Counted from the first letter of the stretch, positions 50,139 to 59,977 are shown. The stretch: DNA of 64,000 nt from Lachnospiraceae bacterium JLR.KK008 (GCA_037015955.1 CP143548.1:1544001-1608000), one strand, 5' to 3'. Notes: generated from the sequence alone by a model not told the origin. A program made the numbers and translations.

Positions 50139-51962
50139 ATGAGAGATAAAAGTTACTATCCGAAAGGCGTAACAGTGGTAGACAGAGGCATTCAGTTTGT
50201 ATTTAAAATAGAAGAACCTGCTGCAGATATAAAAATCGGGATATTTGCCGGAGAAAGGGAATTGATGAGAGTTCCGGTGTCAGAGAGCTGCCGACAGGGA
50301 CAGATGTACTCTGTGCTCCTGGAAGATCTGCCGGAAAAGGCTGACAGTTATTGTTATTATGCGGATGGCAGGGAAATCTGCGATTTCTATGCGCGGGGCG
50401 TGGTCGGTATGCGCTGTTATGGACAGGAAAAGGGAGCGCTTCGCTACGAACTGCCGCGTGGGAGCTATGAGTGGGGAGATGAGGTTCGTCCCCTTCATTC
50501 TTACGGTCAGTCTGTCATCTATGGTCTGCATGTACGCGGTTTTACGAAACATACTTCCTCGGCAGTCAAAAAGAAAGGGACGTTTGCAGGCGTCAGAGAA
50601 AAGATTCCTTATCTGCGGGAGCTGGGTATCACGGCGGTTGAACTGATGCCGGCGTATGAGTTTGATGAGATCGATAAAACGGAGAGCACTTATCAGAAAG
50701 AAGCGGAGATAAAGATCAACTACTGGGGCTTTAAAGCCGGATATTATTATGCGCCTAAGAGCGCCTACGCTTATGGCCGCAATGCGGCGGCTGAGATGAA
50801 GGATATGGTCAGGGAACTGCACAAGGCGGGTATTGAAGTCCTGATGCAGTTTTATTTTCCGGAAAAGACTGCGGCGGCAGAAATCCCGGACATTTTGCGT
50901 TTTTGGGTGGAGGAGTACCATATTGACGGATTTCATCTGATCGGCGGCGATGCGCCGGTCGTGATATTGGCCACCGATCCCTTTTTAAAAGATACGAAAC
51001 TGATCGGTACGCATCTGCCACTGGAGAAAATTTATCCGAAAAAGAAAGGGAGCTGGAATAGAAATCTTGCATTTTGGCGGGAGAGTTTTCCATATGATAT
51101 GAGAAAGGCTTTGAAAGGGGACGAAGGCTGTATTAATGCGATGCTTTCCCATCTGCAGGACAATGAAGAGAAGGCGGGAGTTGTCAATGCCATTGCCGGA
51201 TACGGCGGGTTTACGTTACAGGACCTTGTTTCGTATGACAGAAAGCATAATGAGGAAAACGGAGAGGAGAACAAAGACGGAGAAAGCTACAATAACAGCT
51301 GGAACTGTGGGGTGGAGGGGAGCACAAGGAAACGGTCGATCCGGCTCCTGCGCCGCCAGCAGATGAGAAATGCACTGGGGCTTGTTTTTCTATCCCAGGG
51401 AGTTCCTTATCTGCAGAGCGGAGATGAGTTTGGTCAGACACAAAACGGTAATAACAATCCATATTGTCAGGACAATTCCGTGACCTGGCTGGACTGGAAA
51501 CTGCTCAAGTCCAATCAGGATTTTGTCGATTATACGAAAAAACTGATCGGTTTCCGAAGAAATCACGCAGTCTTTCACAGAGAGCAGGTGCTGAAGGGAA
51601 TAGATTATCTCGGATATGGAAATCCGGATATTTCCTTTCATGGGGAAGAAGCATGGAAACCCGCGCTGGATCACAGCAGTCGCCATGTAGGCGTATTATA
51701 CTGTGGAAAATATGCGCAAAATAAGGGCGGAGAAAAAGACAGTGACTTTTATGTCGTCTATAATATGCATTGGGAGCCTCACGAATTTGCACTGCCGAAA
51801 CTACGCAAAGAGATGGAATGGAAACTTTGCATGGATACGTCAGTTCCCACAGGGTATCTGTCAGAGGAAGAAGAGGAAGCGGTTTCTCTTTCCGGAGGAA
51901 TCGCATTGGCGGGAGCACGCACGATTCAGATCTATCAGTCCAGAAAAAAGGAAGAGCATTAA
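50139..51962 (+). CDS. isoamylase-like GH13 protein lacking catalytic residues
   Basis: 607 residues from ATG 50139 (GGAAGGGA upstream); the family opening YYPKGVTVVDRGIQFVF supports it. An N-terminal CBM48-like part and a GH13 barrel related to glycogen-debranching enzymes follow. GFTLQDLVSYDRKHNEENGEENKDG (shown in part) and NSWNCGVEG are nearly canonical. The catalytic sites are gone: region II reads DGFHLIGG (nucleophile Asp replaced by Ile near residue 268), region III has no Glu, and region IV reads GYGGFTL where AHDGFTL is expected. It probably binds alpha-glucan without cutting it. Confidence 0.85.
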   Translation: MRDKSYYPKGVTVVDRGIQFVFKIEEPAADIKIGIFAGERELMRVPVSESCRQGQMYSVLLEDLPEKADSYCYYADGREICDFYARGVVGMRCYGQEKGALRYELPRGSYEWGDEVRPLHSYGQSVIYGLHVRGFTKHTSSAVKKKGTFAGVREKIPYLRELGITAVELMPAYEFDEIDKTESTYQKEAEIKINYWGFKAGYYYAPKSAYAYGRNAAAEMKDMVRELHKAGIEVLMQFYFPEKTAAAEIPDILRFWVEEYHIDGFHLIGGDAPVVILATDPFLKDTKLIGTHLPLEKIYPKKKGSWNRNLAFWRESFPYDMRKALKGDEGCINAMLSHLQDNEEKAGVVNAIAGYGGFTLQDLVSYDRKHNEENGEENKDGESYNNSWNCGVEGSTRKRSIRLLRRQQMRNALGLVFLSQGVPYLQSGDEFGQTQNGNNNPYCQDNSVTWLDWKLLKSNQDFVDYTKKLIGFRRNHAVFHREQVLKGIDYLGYGNPDISFHGEEAWKPALDHSSRHVGVLYCGKYAQNKGGEKDSDFYVVYNMHWEPHEFALPKLRKEMEWKLCMDTSVPTGYLSEEEEEAVSLSGGIALAGARTIQIYQSRKKEEH

Positions 51963-51976
51963 AGGAAGACATTACA

Positions 51977-52537
51977 ATGAAAGCATGGAAACATTTTAAG
52001 ACGATCACATATCACAAGTATCTGGTGATGAAAGGCTGTTTTGCAGTAGGGCTGTACCGACAGGGACTGCTGCATGACCTGTCAAAATATACGCTTACGG
52101 AGTTTCTGGTGGGGGCCAGGTATTATCAGGGAAACAGAAGCCCGAACAATGCGGAGAGAGAGACTATTGGTTATTCTTCCGCCTGGCTTCATCATAAAGG
52201 GCGGAACAGACATCATTATGAATATTGGATCGACTATTGCGCGGACGAGGGAACATGCAGAGAGGGGATGAAAGCGGCGCCCATGCCGGACCGCTATATT
52301 ATTGAAATGTTTATGGATCGTATCGCTGCATCAAAGGTGTATAATGGCAAAGCGTATACGGACAAAGATGCGCTCGCATATTATAAAAAGGGTGCAGCGA
52401 AAATGCGGTTTTTCCTCCATCCCTATACGAGAAAGCGACTGGAGAAGCTGCTGCGTATGCTTGCCGTCAGAGGCGAGAAGGCAACCTTCGCCTATATCCG
52501 TGCGAGGAGGAGAAACGGGTATCATATCGATGTATAG
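51977..52537 (+). CDS. DUF5662 family protein, catalase-like His-rich
   Basis: 186 residues from ATG 51977. LLHDLSKYTLTEF and HHKGRNRHHYEYWIDY resemble a His/Asp metal site of the HD-type or related hydrolases, as in the DUF5662 family of Firmicutes; function unknown. It follows the GH13-like gene after 14 bases and is basic at its C-terminus. Confidence 0.75.
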   Translation: MKAWKHFKTITYHKYLVMKGCFAVGLYRQGLLHDLSKYTLTEFLVGARYYQGNRSPNNAERETIGYSSAWLHHKGRNRHHYEYWIDYCADEGTCREGMKAAPMPDRYIIEMFMDRIAASKVYNGKAYTDKDALAYYKKGAAKMRFFLHPYTRKRLEKLLRMLAVRGEKATFAYIRARRRNGYHIDV

Positions 52538-52581
52538 AGAGGTCTGATTTCATTTTGGCAGGCGCATAATATTTCACTGTC

Positions 52582-52608
52582 ACAAGGCCGGGAAATCCAC
52601 ATAGAATA
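52582..52608 (+). promoter_or_regulatory. possible mother-cell sigma-K/E-type promoter
   Basis: CATAGAATA at 52600-52608 matches the CATAnnnTA -10 pattern of sigma K, with ACA at 52582-52584 and a 15-base spacer. It precedes the Cys-rich gene. Such short motifs arise by chance, so confidence is low. Confidence 0.3.
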
Positions 52609-52635
52609 ATCATATAAAAAAGGAGCGAAAGCAAT

Positions 52636-53019
52636 ATGAATATTTTATGTTGGTTAATCTTGTTATGCTGCTGTAATCATGGTGGCATGGGCGGAAACTG
52701 CGGCTGTATCTGTGACTGTGGCTGTAACTGTAACTGTGGTGGTAATGACTGTGATTGCGACTGTGGCTGCAATTCTCCGGCACCTCCGTGTCCGCCGCCG
52801 TGTCCTCCGTCAGGCCCTGGCTGCGGAAATAATAACAGCTGCGGCTGTGGGAACAATAACAACAATGGCTGTGGCTGCAATCCTCCGGCACCTCCATGTC
52901 CGCCGCCTTGCCCGCCTCCGGGACCAGGTTGTGGAAACGATAACTGTGGTTGTTGCGGAAACGACGGCTGTGGCTGTGAACCGCCCAGACCGGTCTTTCC
53001 GTGTGGATGCAGTGATTGA
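52636..53019 (+). CDS. extremely Cys-rich small protein, possible spore-coat or metal-binding protein
   Basis: 127 residues, ATG after AGGAG. By count 32 residues are Cys. After a short hydrophobic start (NILCWLILLCCCN) come CxC-rich stretches, and two copies of a unit made of P(A)PPCPPPCPP-x-GPGCG and an Asn/Gly/Cys stretch. Such composition occurs in spore-coat Cys-rich proteins, metallothionein-like proteins and the high-cysteine family of Lachnospiraceae. A sporulation role is inferred from composition and the possible promoter. A hairpin terminator follows. Confidence 0.7.
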   Translation: MNILCWLILLCCCNHGGMGGNCGCICDCGCNCNCGGNDCDCDCGCNSPAPPCPPPCPPSGPGCGNNNSCGCGNNNNNGCGCNPPAPPCPPPCPPPGPGCGNDNCGCCGNDGCGCEPPRPVFPCGCSD

Positions 53020-53063
53020 TGGCTGGCAATGGAACTAAGTGACAAGTTGGCCGTCAACAGATG

Positions 53064-53100
53064 GCGGTATGTTCCCCAAAGGGGCATACCGCTGTTTGTT
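53064..53100 (+). terminator. terminator after the Cys-rich gene
   Basis: GCGGTATG (53064-53071) pairs with CATACCGC (53085-53092); the inner CCCC and GGGG also pair. A T-rich tail follows. Confidence 0.8.
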
Positions 53101-53111
53101 TGGCCTCTTTG

Positions 53112-53140
53112 TTGACGAACGAAAGCGGCAGTGTTACACT
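53112..53140 (+). promoter_or_regulatory. promoter of trpS
   Basis: TTGACG at 53112-53117, a 17-base spacer and TACACT at 53135-53140 with an extended TG. Only about 40 bases of leader follow, so no T-box is present. Confidence 0.65.
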
Positions 53141-53182
53141 GGATAAAGTATGACAGGGAACGATAATCAGGAGGAAATAAAA

Positions 53183-54187
53183 ATGACAGGTGATAAGAAA
53201 GTACTTTTCAGTGCGATGCAGGCAACGGGAACCCTTACCTTGGGGAACTATCTGGGGGCGCTGAAAAACTGGATTACTCTGAGCGATGAGTATGAGTGCT
53301 TCTATTCGGTGGTGGACATGCACTCGATCACGGTCAGGCAGGACCCGGCTGAGCTGAGAAAGCGTGCCAGAAATCTTCTTATTTTATATATTGCGGCAGG
53401 ACTTGATCCTGAGAAAAATTGTATCTATTATCAGTCTCATGTGTCCGGCCATGCGGAGCTTGCATGGATTCTCAACTGCTTTACGTATATGGGAGAACTG
53501 AACCGGATGACGCAGTTTAAAGATAAGGCGGCCAGACATGCGGACAATATCAATGCCGGACTGTTTACGTATCCGGTGCTGATGGCAGCGGATATTCTGC
53601 TGTATCAGACAGATGTGGTGCCGGTTGGAAAAGATCAGCTTCAGCATCTGGAGATCACCAGGGACATTGCCCAGAGGTTCAATGCGATCTATGGGGATGT
53701 ATTTACGATTCCTGAGCCTTTTATCGGTAAGGCGGGAGCTAAGATCAACAGTCTGCAGGATCCGGCGAAAAAGATGTCCAAGTCTGACGACAATCCGAAC
53801 GCCAGCATCTACCTGACGGATGATCCGGATACGGTTATTCGCAAATTCAAACGCGCAGTTACCGATTCCGAGGCCAATATCGCATACAACGAACAGCAGC
53901 CAGGGATTCGCAATCTGATTGACATTTACTGCGCATGTACCGGTAAGACGGTGGAAGAGACGGTAACGGAATTCGCGGGCAGCGGGTATGGAGAGTTTAA
54001 GCTGGCTGTGGGAGAGGCTGTGGCAGATATTTTGAGACCGCTGCAGACGCGGTTTGCAGAGCTTCAGAAAGACAAGGCTTATATCGACAGTGTCATCAAA
54101 AATAACGGAGAGAAAGCCAACTATTTCGCGGCGAAGACGCTGCGCAAAGTGCAGAAAAAAATCGGATTCCCCGAGAGGATTCGGTAA
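53183..54187 (+). CDS. trpS: tryptophanyl-tRNA synthetase
   Basis: 334 residues from ATG 53183 with GGAGG upstream. TLTLGNYLGAL is the HIGH-type motif, KKMSKSDDN the KMSKS loop, and PVGKDQLQHLEITRDIA the family signature. It charges tRNA-Trp. It ends at a clear terminator, convergent with potD. Confidence 0.97.
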   Translation: MTGDKKVLFSAMQATGTLTLGNYLGALKNWITLSDEYECFYSVVDMHSITVRQDPAELRKRARNLLILYIAAGLDPEKNCIYYQSHVSGHAELAWILNCFTYMGELNRMTQFKDKAARHADNINAGLFTYPVLMAADILLYQTDVVPVGKDQLQHLEITRDIAQRFNAIYGDVFTIPEPFIGKAGAKINSLQDPAKKMSKSDDNPNASIYLTDDPDTVIRKFKRAVTDSEANIAYNEQQPGIRNLIDIYCACTGKTVEETVTEFAGSGYGEFKLAVGEAVADILRPLQTRFAELQKDKAYIDSVIKNNGEKANYFAAKTLRKVQKKIGFPERIR

Positions 54188-54194
54188 ACTATAC

Positions 54195-54232
54195 AAAAAT
54201 CCGCAGCTGAGTAATCAGAACTGCGGATTTTT
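54195..54232 (+). terminator. terminator after trpS, bidirectional
   Basis: AAAAATCCGCAG (54195-54206) pairs perfectly with CTGCGGATTTTT (54221-54232). The A and T flanks make it usable on both strands, for trpS and for potD. Confidence 0.88.
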
Positions 54233-54283
54233 GTATTTCATAAATGGTTTCTGTTTATCTTTGCCGGACTACTTTGCCTCAGG

Positions 54284-55369
54284 CTATTCCGATTTCACTT
54301 CTTTCCAGAATTCGTTGTACAGTTCATCACCTGCTTCCCCGAGATAGGAATAAGTTTCAAGGTTGTCGTACTGTGACAGGTCAGGGAAGGCGATGGGAGA
54401 GTTTTTGATCTGCTCATCCTCGATAAGTTCCCTCGCCCCTTCGTTGGGGGTGGAGTAGGTGATGTATTCAAAGTTTTTGAGAGCGATGTCGGGGCGGCAC
54501 ATATAGTCGATGAATTTCTCTGCATTTTCTTTGTTCGGCGCGTTTTTAGGGATGACCCAGGAATCGATCCAGACATTTGTGCCTTCTTTGGGAATCACAT
54601 ATTCGAGATCGGGATTTTCGCGCTGGGTATAGATTGCCTCGCCGGAGTAGATAACGCCGATCGCAGCCTCATTTCCGATCATCTTATCCCGCACCTGATC
54701 GATGACATAGGCCTGCACAAGCGGCTTCTGGGCAATCAGGTCTTCTTTGGCGGCGTTTAGCTGTGCCTCATCAAGACTGTTCATGGAGGCGCCGTTTCTT
54801 TTCAGTGCGACCATAAAGGCATCTCTGACAGAATCCTGCATCAGGATATTGTCGGCATATTTCTCATTCCATAAAATATCCCAGGAGTCTACCGGATCGT
54901 CCACCATCGTCTTATTGTACAGGATGCCGACGGTACCCCAGCAATAAGGAATGGAATATTCGTTGGTGGGGTCAAACTCTTTTGACTGGTCAAAGTACTG
55001 CTGTCCGATGTATTCTCTGGCGTTGGGGATGTGGTCAAAATTGATGGTGTCGAGCAGATCGTTGTCGATCATCTTTTTGATCATATAGTCGGAAGGACAG
55101 ACGACGTCATAAGCGGAGGCGCCGGCTTCCACCTTCGGATACATGATCTCATTGGTCTCAAACTCGTCATAGACGACAGTGATACCCGTCTCTTCCTCGA
55201 ACGAAGTCAGTACATCGGGATCGATATATTCTCCCCAGTTGTAGACGATGACTTCACCGTTTTCTCCGCTGCTGCCGCCGCAGGCCGTGAGGGAGAGGGC
55301 GGTGATACCGCAAAGAAGCAGAGCAGTGAGTTTGACCGTTCTCTTTTTCGGGAACTGAATCTGTTTCAT
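54284..55369 (-). CDS. potD: polyamine ABC transporter substrate-binding lipoprotein
   Basis: 361 residues, minus strand. The signal peptide ends in LSLTAC (lipobox), then VIVYNWGEYIDPDVLTSFEEETG, the classic PotD opening. It captures spermidine/putrescine outside the membrane. The start overlaps the end of potC by 4 bases. Confidence 0.95.
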   Translation of the reverse strand: MKQIQFPKKRTVKLTALLLCGITALSLTACGGSSGENGEVIVYNWGEYIDPDVLTSFEEETGITVVYDEFETNEIMYPKVEAGASAYDVVCPSDYMIKKMIDNDLLDTINFDHIPNAREYIGQQYFDQSKEFDPTNEYSIPYCWGTVGILYNKTMVDDPVDSWDILWNEKYADNILMQDSVRDAFMVALKRNGASMNSLDEAQLNAAKEDLIAQKPLVQAYVIDQVRDKMIGNEAAIGVIYSGEAIYTQRENPDLEYVIPKEGTNVWIDSWVIPKNAPNKENAEKFIDYMCRPDIALKNFEYITYSTPNEGARELIEDEQIKNSPIAFPDLSQYDNLETYSYLGEAGDELYNEFWKEVKSE

Positions 55370-56184
55370 TTTTTGATTTCCTCCTCATGATTCGTTATCA
55401 GCATTGCTGTTTGAGTCCTCTTTTTCCCGGAAGGAGATCTGTTCACGAGAAAGAGAAGAATTAAAACCGTTACAAATATCAGTGTGGACAGAGAGTACAT
55501 CTCCGGTTTGATGCCTTTTTTGACTTCTGTGTAAATTTTCGTCGATAAGGTGTCCACACCCGGGCCTTTCGTAAAATGAGTGATAATAAAATCATCGAGC
55601 GACATCGTAAAGGCCATCAGGAAGCCGGAAAGCACGCCGGGCAGAATGTCCGGAAATACGACTTTGAAAAATGCCTGTATATGTGAAGCGCCCAGATCAA
55701 GGGCGGCCTCATAAATGCTCGGATTCAGTTGTTTCATACGGGGCATGACGCTCAGTATCACATAAGGAATGTTAAAGGTAATGTGAGAGAGCAGGATTGT
55801 CATAAAACCGAAGCGAAAACCGAGTGTGATAAACAAAAGCATCAGGGAGATGCCGGTGACGATCTCGGCGTTTAACATCGGTATATTGGTGATTCCCATA
55901 ATAATGGCTCTGTTTCTGCGTTTCATGCCCTGCATGGATATGCAGGCGATCGTACCGATGACCGTGGCAATGAGAGCGGAGAGCAGGGCAATGACAAGGG
56001 TATTGGAGAGCGCCTGCAGGATCGCCCTGTTATGGAACATCGACAGATACCATTTTACGGTAAAACCGTCCCATTTGGCTCTGGAACGCCCGGAGTTGAA
56101 GGAGAGGACGATCAGCGTCACAATCGGGGCATATAAAAATAATACGATCAGGCCGATGTAGAGCCTGCGGAGTGTCTGTTTCAC
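55366..56184 (-). CDS. potC: spermidine/putrescine ABC transporter permease
   Basis: 272 residues with six membrane helices; the cytoplasmic EAA-type loop is YEAALDLGASHIQAFFKVVFP. Forms the channel with PotB. Overlaps both neighbours by 4 bases. Confidence 0.95.
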   Translation of the reverse strand: MKQTLRRLYIGLIVLFLYAPIVTLIVLSFNSGRSRAKWDGFTVKWYLSMFHNRAILQALSNTLVIALLSALIATVIGTIACISMQGMKRRNRAIIMGITNIPMLNAEIVTGISLMLLFITLGFRFGFMTILLSHITFNIPYVILSVMPRMKQLNPSIYEAALDLGASHIQAFFKVVFPDILPGVLSGFLMAFTMSLDDFIITHFTKGPGVDTLSTKIYTEVKKGIKPEMYSLSTLIFVTVLILLFLVNRSPSGKKRTQTAMLITNHEEEIKK

Positions 56185-57014
56185 AGTGCTGTTCCCTCCC
56201 CGTTTTTATCAAATGCGGCTTCCACAGCCATGTTGATGATAATAAAGATCATCAGGACGATGGAGAGGCCGCTTCCAAGGTGCCAGTTGTTTGTCTGAGT
56301 GAACTCCTGTTCGATCACATTTCCGATGAGCAGGATTTTGCTGCCGCCAAGCAGAGTGCTGATGACAAAGGTCGTCAGTGCAGGGATGAATACCATCGTG
56401 ATACCACTGATGATGCCGGGAACAGACAGTGGCAGAGTGACCCGGAAAAATGTCTGCAGACTGTTGGCGCCCAGATCTCTGGCGGCGTTGATTACGTTTT
56501 TGTCAATCTTCACGAGCACATTATAGAGGGGCAGGACCATAAAAGGCAGGAAGTTATAGACCATGCCGAGTATGATCGCCGCTGGCGTGTTGATAATCTC
56601 CAGCGGGGGCAGGTGAAAAAAGCCCAGAATATTGTTGATGACCCCTGTTTTCTCCAGTAAAGTCTGCCACGCGAGCGTGCGCAGCAGAAAATTCATCCAC
56701 ATCGGAAGGATGAAAATCAGGACGATAAAACTGTGCTGGTTTACGTTCATGCCCGCCAGTATCATGGCCAGCGGGTAGGCGAGCAAAAAACAGATTGCCG
56801 TGCTGATGAGAGAGAGGCGGATAGAAATCATCAATGCTTTCGCGTGTTCCGCTGTCGCCATCGTGGCAATATTCTCAAGCGTAAAAGCTCCGGTCTTATC
56901 TGTCAGTCCATAATAAAAGACCATACAGAGTGGAATGAGGATAAAGACCACAGACCAGAATATGTAAGGAAAAGAGAGCGTTTTTTTATTCATCAATGCC
57001 GATTGCCTCCTCAT
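56181..57014 (-). CDS. potB: spermidine/putrescine ABC transporter permease
   Basis: 277 residues with six membrane helices and the EAA-type loop [20 protein letters not shown]. Partner of PotC. Overlaps the end of potA. Confidence 0.95.
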   Translation of the reverse strand: MRRQSALMNKKTLSFPYIFWSVVFILIPLCMVFYYGLTDKTGAFTLENIATMATAEHAKALMISIRLSLISTAICFLLAYPLAMILAGMNVNQHSFIVLIFILPMWMNFLLRTLAWQTLLEKTGVINNILGFFHLPPLEIINTPAAIILGMVYNFLPFMVLPLYNVLVKIDKNVINAARDLGANSLQTFFRVTLPLSVPGIISGITMVFIPALTTFVISTLLGGSKILLIGNVIEQEFTQTNNWHLGSGLSIVLMIFIIINMAVEAAFDKNGEGTAL

Positions 57015-58056
57015 CTTCGGATACCGGTTTGTTCATAATCTGGATATTAAAGGGGTCTACGAGAAGACCGACCTGTGTGCCTGCCGGAAACATTTTAGTC
57101 GACTGCACAAGCCACTCAAAACCGCCCGCCATGACTTCCATTTCATAATGTACCCCTTTGAAAATGATATGAGTGACAACACCTTCGATGATACCGCGCT
57201 GAGGCTCCACGAGTTCTACATCTTCCGGCCGGATGACGACATCGACCGGTTTGTTTTCCCCAAAACCCTTATCCACGCAGGCGAAGCGGGTGCCCAGTAT
57301 CTCTACGAGCTCATCGCGGATCATGACGGCGTCAATGATATTACTGTCGCCGATAAAGTCAGCCACAAAAGCATTTTCCGGCTCATTGTAGATCATTTCC
57401 GGGGTACCGATCTGCTGAATATATCCCTGATTCATGACAACTATTGTGTCGGACATCGTCAGCGCTTCCTCCTGATCGTGGGTCACATAGATGAAGGTGA
57501 TGCCAAGTTCATTTTTCAGCCGGATCAGTTCATACTGCATATCCTGACGCAGTTTTAAGTCCAGTGCGCCGAGCGGTTCATCCAGGAGCAGTACTTTCGG
57601 TTCATTGACGATTGCGCGGGCGATTGCCACACGCTGCTGCTGGCCGCCGCTCAGAGAGTCCGGCATCCGGTTCTCATAACCATCGAGATTGACGAGTTTC
57701 AGGGCATAGGTGATCTTATCACGGATATAAGATTTCGGTTTGTTTTTTATGCGCAGACCGAACGCAATGTTTTCTCCGATATTCATATGGGGAAAGAGGG
57801 CATATTTCTGAAACACGGTGTTTAGCTGGCGCTTGTGTGGCGGATACGAGGTAATATCCGTTTCGTCAAAAATAACGCGGCCTTTATCCGGAGTCTCAAA
57901 ACCGCCGATGATGCGCAGAGTGGTCGTCTTGCCGCAGCCGCTGGGTCCGAGCAGTGTCAGAAATTCGTTTTCACGTATATACAGATTCATATCATCCAAA
58001 ACGACATTGGAATCATAGGCTTTTGTGATATGCTGTAAGTCGATGAGTTTATGCAA
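56986..58056 (-). CDS. potA: spermidine/putrescine ABC transporter ATPase
   Basis: 356 residues. TTG at 58056 is chosen as start because AGGAGG lies 8 bases upstream and the upstream frame overlaps the regulator. Walker [10 protein letters not shown], signature LSGGQQQR, Walker B LLLDEP, then His-loop THDQEEA; a C-terminal TOBE-type domain ([10 protein letters not shown]) follows. It powers polyamine uptake. Confidence 0.95.
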   Translation of the reverse strand: MHKLIDLQHITKAYDSNVVLDDMNLYIRENEFLTLLGPSGCGKTTTLRIIGGFETPDKGRVIFDETDITSYPPHKRQLNTVFQKYALFPHMNIGENIAFGLRIKNKPKSYIRDKITYALKLVNLDGYENRMPDSLSGGQQQRVAIARAIVNEPKVLLLDEPLGALDLKLRQDMQYELIRLKNELGITFIYVTHDQEEALTMSDTIVVMNQGYIQQIGTPEMIYNEPENAFVADFIGDSNIIDAVMIRDELVEILGTRFACVDKGFGENKPVDVVIRPEDVELVEPQRGIIEGVVTHIIFKGVHYEMEVMAGGFEWLVQSTKMFPAGTQVGLLVDPFNIQIMNKPVSEDEEAIGIDE

Positions 58057-58103
58057 GTTGGATTCCTCCTGTGTAATAACTTTTGTAAATAAGCGGAAAC
58101 AGA

Positions 58104-58643
58104 TCAAAAGCTGGGCGGACTGCTGACCCAGATTACGATGGCGCCGCCTTTGCCCGTGCATTCGATGTAGTGGGTCGTGTTCGGCGTAAAATAAAACGAT
58201 TCCCCCTTCTTCGCCGGATAGGACCGCTTGCCGAGATGGAGAACGATACTGCCGGAAAGCACGTAACCGAATTCCTCTCCCTCATGGGGATTATCCGGGT
58301 ATGTGGAGCCTCCCGGCTCGAGAGTGAGGCAGATCGGTTCCATAATGTTTTTCTGGGCGTTGGGAATGATCCATTCGACTTTGTTTTTCAAGTCTGTGTC
58401 CTGTTTTTCAAAATAATCCTCTTTATGAAATACGATTTGTTCTTCGGTGTTTTCGTTGAAAAAATCCTTCAGATCCGTCCCCAGACATTGAAGAATGTCC
58501 ACGAGAGTGGCAATGGAGGGAGAGGTCAGGTCCCGCTCGAGCTGGGAGATGAATCCTTTTGACAGTTCGGCTCTGTCAGCAAGCTCTTCCTGAGTCAGTC
58601 CTTTTTGGATTCTCAATTCTTTGATCTTCGTTCCGATATTCAT
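58104..58643 (-). CDS. HTH-cupin regulator of the pot operon
   Basis: 179 residues. The N-terminal XRE-type HTH ([30 protein letters not shown], shown in part) is followed by a cupin sensor domain ([20 protein letters not shown]). This is the architecture of PuuR-like and related regulators that sense small molecules. It is the first gene of the potABCD operon, which it probably represses or tunes in response to polyamine. Confidence 0.9.
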   Translation of the reverse strand: MNIGTKIKELRIQKGLTQEELADRAELSKGFISQLERDLTSPSIATLVDILQCLGTDLKDFFNENTEEQIVFHKEDYFEKQDTDLKNKVEWIIPNAQKNIMEPICLTLEPGGSTYPDNPHEGEEFGYVLSGSIVLHLGKRSYPAKKGESFYFTPNTTHYIECTGKGGAIVIWVSSPPSF

Positions 58644-58668
58644 GACAACACCTCAATAGTAAACACAA

Positions 58669-58728
58669 AGTTTAATAAAACTAAACAAACGCTGATAAAT
58701 ATTATACTAGGTTTCTTCCGCTTGTCAA
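58669..58728 (-). promoter_or_regulatory. promoter and operator-like palindrome of the pot operon
   Basis: On the minus strand TTGACA (plus 58723-58728), a 16-base spacer and TATAAT (plus 58701-58706) form a strong promoter. AGTTT-AATA-AAACT at 58669-58682 is a palindrome between promoter and start, where the HTH-cupin protein could bind. Confidence 0.7.
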
Positions 58729-58762
58729 GCATTATGCTTTTGAAAAATCACCGTATTTTTTG

Positions 58763-58791
58763 TTGACCCTGTTGTTGGCAGATGATACAAT
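58763..58791 (+). promoter_or_regulatory. promoter of the lactonase-fold gene
   Basis: TTGACC at 58763-58768, a 17-base spacer and TACAAT at 58786-58791, with the start codon 26 bases further on. It is divergent from the pot promoter. Confidence 0.7.
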
Positions 58792-58817
58792 AAAAGCGCA
58801 GATGGAGGGTAAGAGCG

Positions 58818-59876
58818 ATGAAAGCAGACAGATATGTTGCCTATGTATCGACCTACACGACAAAGGGAGATGCACATGGCATTAAAATTTATGATGTTGA
58901 TCTGGAATGTGGCAAGCTGATCGAAAAAAACCAGGTGATGATCACCAATTCTTCGTATGTGACCATTTCTCATAATCAGAAGTTTCTGTATTCGATCACA
59001 GATACCGGCGTGGAGGCCTACAAGATCAATTCTGCCAGCGGCGATCTGGAGTTGTTGGGACATGGTTCCATCAATGGAATGAGAGGGTGTTACCTGTCAA
59101 CGGATTATACGGATTCCTACCTGTTTGTAGCCGGGTATCACGACGGCAAGCTGACAGTGCTGGATTTAAAGGAAGACGGCAGTATCGGCGAAATCACGGA
59201 TGAAGTGTTTCATAAGGGACTGGGCAGTATCGCAGAGCGGAATTTCCGGCCTCATATCAGTTGTGTGAAGATGACGAGAGACAATAAGTATCTGCTGGCG
59301 GCCGATCTGGGTATGGATCACGTAAATGTATATCGGTTTGACCATGCGACCGGAAAGGTAAAACAGATCGATATGATCCGCAGCGAGATAGAGTCCGCGC
59401 CCCGCCATGTAAAATTTACAAAAGACGGAAGGTATCTCTATATCGTGCATGAACTGAAAAATATTATTGATGTCTATCGCTATCAGGAAGTCAAGGGCAA
59501 TCCCGAATTTGAAAAGATTCAGACAGTCTCCACGCTGAATGATTATCATGCGGGAGGTTCTGCGGCCTGCACGCTCAATTTTTCAATGGATGACAACTAT
59601 ATTATCAGCTCCAACGCGGGTGATAACAGCGTTGTCGTCTACAAAGTCAATCATGACACGGGAGAGCTGGATAAATTGTTCTGTCTGCCGATCAGCGGCG
59701 ACTATCCGAAAGATGCCAATTTCTTCCCGGATCTGCGTCACATCGTATCGCTGAATCATGAGTCCAATACAATGACTTTTTTCAATGTGGATCTGGAGAA
59801 GGGTCTGCTCGTGATGAATGGAAAAGAGATTGCGGTTGATAAACCGAACTGTATTATCTTCCATAAACTGACCTGA
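58818..59876 (+). CDS. lactonase-fold beta-propeller protein
   Basis: 352 residues, ATG after GGAGGG. Repeating segments such as GDLELLGHGSINGMRGCYLS, VTISHNQKFLY and RHVKFTKDGRYLYIVHEL are typical of the seven-bladed 6-phosphogluconolactonase-like (YbhE-type) family. A lactonase role in sugar-acid metabolism is usual for the family, but the substrate here is unproven. A strong terminator follows. Confidence 0.85.
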   Translation: MKADRYVAYVSTYTTKGDAHGIKIYDVDLECGKLIEKNQVMITNSSYVTISHNQKFLYSITDTGVEAYKINSASGDLELLGHGSINGMRGCYLSTDYTDSYLFVAGYHDGKLTVLDLKEDGSIGEITDEVFHKGLGSIAERNFRPHISCVKMTRDNKYLLAADLGMDHVNVYRFDHATGKVKQIDMIRSEIESAPRHVKFTKDGRYLYIVHELKNIIDVYRYQEVKGNPEFEKIQTVSTLNDYHAGGSAACTLNFSMDDNYIISSNAGDNSVVVYKVNHDTGELDKLFCLPISGDYPKDANFFPDLRHIVSLNHESNTMTFFNVDLEKGLLVMNGKEIAVDKPNCIIFHKLT

Positions 59877-59977
59877 AAGTTTACGGATAAAGACGGAAGG
59901 AATCAGATCAGAGACGATTTTGTCATATTGTCATGGAAAATTACCGAATAAGTTATTGAGATTAAGAAATTAAGAGT

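Noticed and set aside
52679-53038. Two more open frames over the Cys-rich gene, one on each strand
   Set aside because: They result from the repetitive, GC-rich codons of the Cys-rich protein; only the frame with the AGGAG site and stop before the terminator is credible.
53100-53182. T-box riboswitch in front of trpS
   Set aside because: The leader is only about 40 bases, and no T-box sequence or specifier loop is visible.
58057-58161. Longer potA start at 58161
   Set aside because: It would overlap the regulator gene and lacks a ribosome site, while TTG 58056 has AGGAGG at the right distance.
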